DNA of 64,000 nucleotides, from contig QANZ01016407.1 of the NCBI GenBank assembly GCA_003254925.1, positions 1 to 64,000 of the forward strand, given 5' to 3'. Shown here piece after piece: positions 58,560 through 64,000 of the stretch. The notes below the pieces were generated by a model. It saw only the letters and a program-made list of their open reading frames with translations, made no database searches and was not told the origin of the DNA. Source of the DNA: Chamaecrista fasciculata. Lineage: Eukaryota > Streptophyta > Magnoliopsida > Fabales > Fabaceae. The stretch's first letter is position 1. Every line of letters starts with the position of its first letter. Both the position numbers and the translations under genes were made by a program.

Positions 58560-60463
58560 CTAATAAAAGAATCATAAGGTAATTACATCTTTCACCAACA
58601 TATGTCCAATCCACTTTTCATGTCCTTCTGTAGTTTTGTCACATCTCTACTACTTCTGCTCAATTTATTACAACTGATGACAAAATTACAGATATCAGAC
58701 TATAGATACGAAGGTAATCAAATTCCCAATGTTCAATAGATACATCAGATGAATTATAGATAAAATTATAAAATGCAATACTCATTGAAAACCATGAAAT
58801 AATATACATTGGAAACCATAAAATTCATCTTCCTAAATAATATACAGCAAGCTGTTCCAAAGTGATATATACTTCAATTGTTGACAGAAGTTAGAAAACC
58901 AATTCTAGTTTAATGCCACCATGTTGCTGAACTTAATATACAAATTAAGAAAGGATGGAAATCTATTTACCTGTTCAAGATTGGTAGCAATACCATGCAA
59001 CTTCTCATCAGCTGCTAACAAAGGATGTCATTTGTTAAGTATTGGATTGAACATTTCTTTCGCTTTAACAGTTAGGCTGCCGACATCCTTTGAAAAAATA
59101 GCAAGGAAATGAAGAGCATTTGGTTTTGATGGTTGGAAAATTAAGGTGAACAAAGGCACAACAGGAAAATCAGAGAATGCAAAATAATTAAGGAATAAAT
59201 AATAAATTGGATAAGTTTGAGGACTAAAAAGTACATTTATCCGAAACTAAATATAGAAATGAAAGTACGTTAATGCTTTCCTGCTTAATGTAAAGCATCC
59301 ATGTCAGATTTAATATCTACTGAGAGCAAAACGCCAAAATCAAAACGTCTAGCAAGTAACAATGGAAAAAGGAGAAAAAGGGTAATCTGATAAAATTACT
59401 TGTAGGCATTTCACCTATTAATGCTAGAACATATTCTGCATTCTCTTCTTTGTGTATATCACACAAAACATGATCAAAAACAATCAAGAGAATTGTTCAA
59501 CTAATATCAAAGAGTTTGAGACAGAGTTGAAACAAAATTCATAGTCTAAAATTCAGCGCCAATGCAGTTCTTATAAGATTAAGGACTAAAAAGTATATTG
59601 ATATACAAATTCATAGTCTAAAATTCATAGTCTAAAATCAGTGAAGTTTATTGATATACAAATTCATAGTCTAAAATTCAGCGCCAATGCAATTCTTATA
59701 AGATTAAGGACTAAAAAGTATATTTATCCTACATACAAATTACACATACTTATTCATTTCAGTGTCAATTCCTACATACAAATTACACATACTTAGGGTT
59801 GAAGTGAAGAGTACCTAAATTGAAGAAGTAAGCATCAAATGTCACACCAGAAGTGAAAATGGCGAGCAATTTTCACACCAGAAGAGTACCTAAACTGAAG
59901 AACAACAATTTCACGAATGTCAACGGAAGAAGGCAAGCAAATGAAGTGAAAATGCCGACAATGGCGAGAATGGCGAGAGAGAGAATCCGACGAACAAATC
60001 AAGAATGGCAAGAATGGAAAGCAAATCAAGAAACTCAACCAATTTTGCGGCTTACCTCGCGAGAGAGAACACGACGACAGTGAAGGTGGAACGAATTTGG
60101 AGTGGCGGAGGTCAGAATCTAAGGTCGGGCTGAGAATGGCGAAGGAATGAAGAAATGCACAGTGCCGAAATTTTTTGGTGATCGAAGGAATGGAAAGCAA
60201 ATGGATTGAGGAAGATGGGTTGAAATGGAAACGAGGAAGATGGGTTAGGATGGTGACACTTGTCCTAAATCATGACAAAGCAGTGTGATTTGTGCCAACA
60301 ATTCCAATTTAAAATTCAGATTTTGAGATTTATTTGATAAAAGTATTGTGTTGGACTGTTGGGTTTAATTTTGGCTGGCAACATATTTCCTGTCTAAAGG
60401 TGGACAGGTGTCACATGCTGATTGAGAGTAAAAAATACAAATAAGGTGGTAAAAATAGAATGA
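58560..60463. other. Helitron interior, 5' part
   Basis: AT-rich DNA without a supported gene. It contains the nested direct repeats at 59536-59796. From about 59840 to 60240 there is a purine-rich stretch with repeated 'aatggcgaga / caagaatggaaagcaaat' phrases that is open in several frames but matches nothing I know. Confidence 0.45.
59536..59796. repeat. Nested direct repeats
   Basis: A unit of about 64 bp (aattcatagtctaaaattca ... aggactaaaaagtatatt) occurs at about 59536-59599 and 59661-59724 with one clear difference (gcagttc/gcaattc). The shorter phrase attcatagtctaaaatt is present four times. A second repeat, cctacatacaaattacacat plus actta, occurs at about 59728-59752 and 59771-59795. 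Confidence 0.85.
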
Positions 60464-62071
60464 TTGGATTACATGAACGACTCGGATTGAAGAAATTTCA
60501 AGGATGATAACAGGGAAGGAATTCCAGGGGATGGACTCTCGAAAATTGGGCCCTCAGCCTTGCGGTACCCGTCATAACTAATAAGTCATAAGTCATAAGT
60601 CATAACCCTGCGTGCCTGCCTAGTGCCTATCTCCGTATCTTTTTCATTCTTGCGTGATGTTATGTGATGTGATGTCCTCAACATATTCATAACTTCATTT
60701 ACAAGAAAATTGCTTCTTCCTATACGCTCTTCTTCCGTCCTTACATTTTTTCTGGATTCCTCATCTTCTTCCACTTCCCTCTCCTCTCCTCGATCTCAAG
60801 GTTTTGCTCCTTATTCTTCTTTTATTTCTGCTTCAATTTCTCACTTTTACTTCACCACACACGTATATCTCATATATACACACTCTGATGCTACAATCTT
60901 TTTAATTGCTCTTTGCCGGATTTGGGCTTTTTATTTTATTATTTTACTGTTTTCCCCCTGCGATTGATTGCTGGGTGAAACTGTATTTAACGCTGTGAAG
61001 GTTCAGAGATTCTTTAACTCTTGTCTTCTTCATCTGATTTAACTTTGTTGATTGACTTTTCCTTTTCTCTACCGCTATTTAACTTTAATTGTTTTCCCTA
61101 TCTTAAATGCAACCACAACGGAAGGTCATGCTGTCGTATGTGTTAAAGATCTTAGTTCTAAAGGACGAATCGAATCTATGGCCAATGGTTAGCCTCATGA
61201 GGAAGGGTTCTCTGTCATGAACCCATGGCTATGATTTATGATTAATCTTTTTTTTTTCCTTCCCTCTATACTTCTAAATTCTTATTTTTTCATGTAACTT
61301 TTTAATCTTCCGAGGAGCGATTAGTTTTTGTTTTAAAACCATATTTGACTTTTCTATGCAAATATCACTAATAATTCCCATATAACTGATCATTTTTTTT
61401 TATGTATTATATATAGTGTTGAGGTTACGAAAATGCCAGATTTTTGTTTTGTTTATCCAGAAATCCTAATAACTAAGCATAACCAGAGCTATTTTTATTT
61501 TTCCCTTCTGTCTCTGTGGTTGGAAATCTTCTGCGGCTGATATTTTATTCGCTCATCAGTTTAATGTCGTTTCTTGAATTCCTTTATCAGTAACTCCAGA
61601 ACGATTATTATAGTCAGGATTATTTTATCTTTGTTTTTCAGAATCTGGAGAAAATTTTCTGCTGAAATTGATTTATACCGCTGAAGGTCCTCAACCTACA
61701 CTTGCAGAACGTGCTCTCAGTTGTGCTTGAGGTAGGCACTATCCGGAATGCCGGATGATGTGCCTCCATGATCAAAGCTCTTTCTTTGAGATCCCTAAGG
61801 TTATATCTCTGATATTACTGCCCTACTACATGCTTGAGAAGACTGGGTCAAAAGTCTTTAGCTCATCTCTTCTCTATCCCCTGATGCACAATTGGCACAC
61901 AAGTTTTTTTAGAGTGCCTTTCGTGTTAATACATGATCTATGTGAAGATGGTTGAATAAATTTATCTGTTTATAGTTATAGTTATACACTTACACTTTCT
62001 AATTGTAAATGATATAGCATTTAAGTGCCCCAGGAACTAGTGTATTATTTCATTATACAGTGAGGTCAGAT
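60464..62071 (+). other. Promoter and spliced leader of the CIPK gene
   Basis: A pyrimidine-rich probable first exon lies near 60700-60800 (ctcttcttccg, cttcttccacttccc). A non-coding exon fits 61642-61731: acceptor gtttttcag before it, donor gag|gtaggc after it. The last acceptor, cattatacag, ends at 62060, 11 bases before the ATG. Leader introns of this kind are frequent in CIPK genes whose coding part is intronless. A tandem aagtcata(a) run lies at about 60585-60606. Splicing is inferred from sites only. Confidence 0.5.
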
Positions 62072-63454
62072 ATGGAGAATAAACCAAATATCTTAATGCA
62101 AAAATATGAATTAGGAAGGTTACTGGGCCAAGGTACCTTTGCAAAGGTATACTATGCACGGAGTACAATAACTAACCAGAGTGTGGCTATTAAAGTGATA
62201 AACAAGGACAAGGTTGTGAAATCTGGGCAAGCTGATCAAGTCAAGCGTGAAATATCTATTATGAGACTTGTTAGACATCCCAATATTATTCAGCTTTATG
62301 AGGTTATGGCCACCAAGACCAAGATTTACTTTGTTATTGAATATGCTAAAGGTGGGGAGCTCTTCAACAAGGTGGCCAAAGGAAAGCTAAAAGAAGATGT
62401 TGCTCACAAGTATTTTCAACAGCTTGTCAATGCAGTAGATTTTTGTCATAGTAGAGGTGTTTACCACCGTGATATAAAGCCTGAGAACCTTTTGTTGGAC
62501 GATGACGGGAATCTAAAGGTCTCTGATTTTGGGTTGAGTGCTCTAGCTGAATCAAAGAGACAGGACGGCTTACTGCATACACCTTGTGGAACACCTGCTT
62601 ATGTTGCCCCTGAACTTATCAGAAGGAAAGGTTATGATGGCGCCAAAGCTGATACTTGGTCTTGTGGAGTAGTTCTGTTTGTCTTATTGGCAGGTTATCA
62701 GCCTTTTCATGATTCAAATTTGATCATGATGTATAGAAAGATTACCAGAGCAGAATTTAAATTCCCTAGTTGGTTCTCCCCAGAAGTGCGTAGATTATTA
62801 ATCAGGATATTGGATCCAGATCCTGATACTAGGATTCCCATTGCTAAGATTAAGGACTCTTCTTGGTTTGTGAAAGGACCAATTGCTAGATATAAAAAAC
62901 CTGCATGGGCAAACAAGGCTGTCTCTACTTCAGGTACAAAGCCCTCCGAGCAAACAGATGAAATTCACAGTATAGCAAGACAAGCAAAGGAAGAGTCGGT
63001 TGTGCCCACTAGTATAAATGCTTTTGATATCATTTCCCTTTCTGCTGGTTTTGATCTATCTGGACTCTTTGAAGACAGTTTTAAGAAGAGAGAAGCAAGA
63101 TTTTCTTCAAGGGAACCTGCCTCAGTCATCATCTCCAAGCTGGAAGAAATTGCTAGCCGTCTGATGCTGAAAATACAGAAAAGAGATGCAGGTTTGTTAA
63201 AATTAGAGAGCCTCAAGGAAGGTAGGAAGGGGACTTTATCCATTGATGCAGAAATCTTTGAGGTTACTCCATTTTTCCATTTGGTTGAGATGAAAAAATC
63301 TAATGGAGACACATTTGAATATCAGAACGTATTGAAAGAGGATATTAAGCCAGCTCTGAAAGACATTGTTTGGGTTTGGCAAGGTGACCAGCAAATGCAA
63401 TCAGAGCAGTCAGAGGACGAGCTACAGACTAGCAGTTACAACAGCCACAGTTAG
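62072..63454 (+). CDS. CBL-interacting protein kinase (CIPK2/CIPK10-like)
   Basis: An uninterrupted 460-residue frame starts at MENKPN, the start shared by CIPK2/10-type kinases; the GTG at 62060 is not used. The kinase domain has the Gly loop [11 protein letters not shown] lysine K41 (VAIKVI), catalytic D134 in [12 protein letters not shown] from D152, and the activation loop ending GTPAYVAPE. The regulatory half has the NAF motif (N316-A-F, then [15 protein letters not shown]), which binds calcineurin B-like calcium sensors, and the following PPI region for PP2C phosphatases. CBL-CIPK pairs phosphorylate ion transporters in calcium signalling at the plasma membrane or tonoplast. The usual ADIWSCGV reads ADTWSCGV here, a change at a buried position. 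Otherwise all catalytic residues are present. The protein is slightly longer than AtCIPK2 by memory. Confidence 0.95.
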   Translation: MENKPNILMQKYELGRLLGQGTFAKVYYARSTITNQSVAIKVINKDKVVKSGQADQVKREISIMRLVRHPNIIQLYEVMATKTKIYFVIEYAKGGELFNKVAKGKLKEDVAHKYFQQLVNAVDFCHSRGVYHRDIKPENLLLDDDGNLKVSDFGLSALAESKRQDGLLHTPCGTPAYVAPELIRRKGYDGAKADTWSCGVVLFVLLAGYQPFHDSNLIMMYRKITRAEFKFPSWFSPEVRRLLIRILDPDPDTRIPIAKIKDSSWFVKGPIARYKKPAWANKAVSTSGTKPSEQTDEIHSIARQAKEESVVPTSINAFDIISLSAGFDLSGLFEDSFKKREARFSSREPASVIISKLEEIASRLMLKIQKRDAGLLKLESLKEGRKGTLSIDAEIFEVTPFFHLVEMKKSNGDTFEYQNVLKEDIKPALKDIVWVWQGDQQMQSEQSEDELQTSSYNSHS

Positions 63455-64000
63455 CACAACAAATTCTCAGTTTTCGATATCTAAGGCATATTTTCTGTCC
63501 GTGTATTTCATGGTATGCCCATTTTGCAATTTGTGCATCTTTCCTGAAGTCATGACCTTATTATGTTTTTGGTAGAAGTCATGACGTTTTTGGTAGTAGT
63601 CAACTAGTCAGGGCCTTTTTTTTTGGTAGAAGTCATGACCTTATTTTACTCATATTTTCCGGATCATGTACACCATTCATATAGTTTGTGATCCAATTTC
63701 TGGTTCAAGATGTATAATTATCCATGTTACTTCAGCATATAATTAGTCTTTTAACCTCTATAAGCTTTTTGGTTTTACTGAAGGAGAAGCAATTTAGCTC
63801 AAGTCTTTTTTTTTTTTTTTTATGTATTTGTCATCGAATTTTAATAGAACTATGACATTTGAAAGAACTTTTTAATTTTTCAAATAGTCAATAATATGAT
63901 GGCAAGTTGTAAGAAACATCTACAAGTTGTAAGAGTACTTGAAAATTGAAAGGAAAGATAAATGTTGACGTGTGGAACTGCAGGTACTGCTGCATGACTG
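63455..64000 (+). other. 3' flank of the CIPK gene with a threefold short repeat
   Basis: Three copies of gaagtcatgac(c/g), at about 63546, 63574 and 63629, alternate with tttttggtag, all within 100 bases of the likely 3' UTR. A poly-T run lies at about 63807-63821. No other gene is seen up to the window end. Confidence 0.7.

Larger units (their letters stand above)
54482..60463 (-). mobile_element. Probable Helitron carrying an RPA1-like gene (5' end tentative)
   Basis: On the minus strand the right-hand signal of a Helitron is clear: a GC-rich hairpin, then CTTATTCTAG and a host T (plus-strand 54481). Helitrons end CTRR, insert between A and T, and leave no target duplication. The element carries a complete RPA1-like gene in the same orientation, the usual cargo of plant Helitrons. 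The 5' end is proposed at 60463, where the minus strand reads A then TCattctatttttacc, matching the expected A|TC junction. This rests on little and could be wrong by some hundreds of bases or more. No Rep/helicase frame of normal size is present, so the copy is not autonomous. Total length would be about 6.0 kb. Confidence 0.55.

Noticed and set aside
59853-60200. Long frames on both strands near 59835-60200
   Set aside because: The stretch is purine-rich with internal repeats, so both strands stay open by composition. I saw no domain or splice context.
62060-62071. Upstream start of the CIPK at 62060
   Set aside because: The codon is GTG and spans a likely splice acceptor (cattatacag). MENKPN at 62072 is the family start.

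Overview
This is nuclear DNA of a flowering plant, almost certainly a eudicot. It is AT-rich, its genes are split by GT..AG introns, and it has a nuclear-type tRNA-Ser. Its gene families are plant-specific or have plant architectures (CIPK kinase, laccase, FLX-like, BAHD acyltransferase, GH17 with X8 domain). Its spaces are full of small plant DNA transposons. The species cannot be named from the sequence. It is a draft assembly: one 223-base gap (48025-48247) and seven single n positions, several beside duplicated sequence.

Layout, left to right. A broken heme oxygenase-like fragment (408-713) is followed by repeat-rich DNA. Then come a tRNA-Ser(CGA) (7521-7602, minus), a cinnamoyl-CoA-reductase-like dehydrogenase/reductase in 6 exons (7703-10100, plus), a GPI-anchored GH17/X8 protein in 2 exons (11103-13916, plus) and an FLX-like coiled-coil gene in 4 exons (15525-18499, minus). 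Next are a mitoferrin in 2 exons (20669-23673, plus), SWC6 in 4 exons (26792-27678, plus), a laccase in 6 exons (29170-31486, minus) and the NatB auxiliary subunit NAA25 in 19 exons (34487-44624, minus). After about 6.7 kb of repeats and the gap come an intronless BAHD acyltransferase (51301-52641, plus), a probable Helitron carrying an intact 9-exon RPA1-like gene (about 54482-60463, minus) and an intronless-CDS CIPK kinase (62072-63454, plus). I assembled every exon model by hand from GT/AG sites, and reading frame is kept across every junction.

The genes are ordinary neighbours, not an operon or a recognisable metabolic cluster. Laccase, the reductase and the BAHD enzyme belong to families used in phenylpropanoid and specialised metabolism, but they are far apart and separated by housekeeping genes, so I do not claim a cluster.

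The spaces and introns hold mobile elements with readable ends: Stowaway MITEs (TA target duplications), Mutator-type TIR elements (9-10 bp duplications), hAT elements (8 bp duplications, two inside NAA25 introns), a 1.3 kb Harbinger-type element (TTA duplication) and the Helitron. The observations most worth following are the Helitron with an intact RPA1-like frame beside a stop-broken upstream frame, the GH17 protein with lysine where the catalytic nucleophile glutamate is expected, a perfect 36-bp inverted repeat at 48696-48782, and the tandem-repeat-bearing TIRs of the Mutator-type elements.
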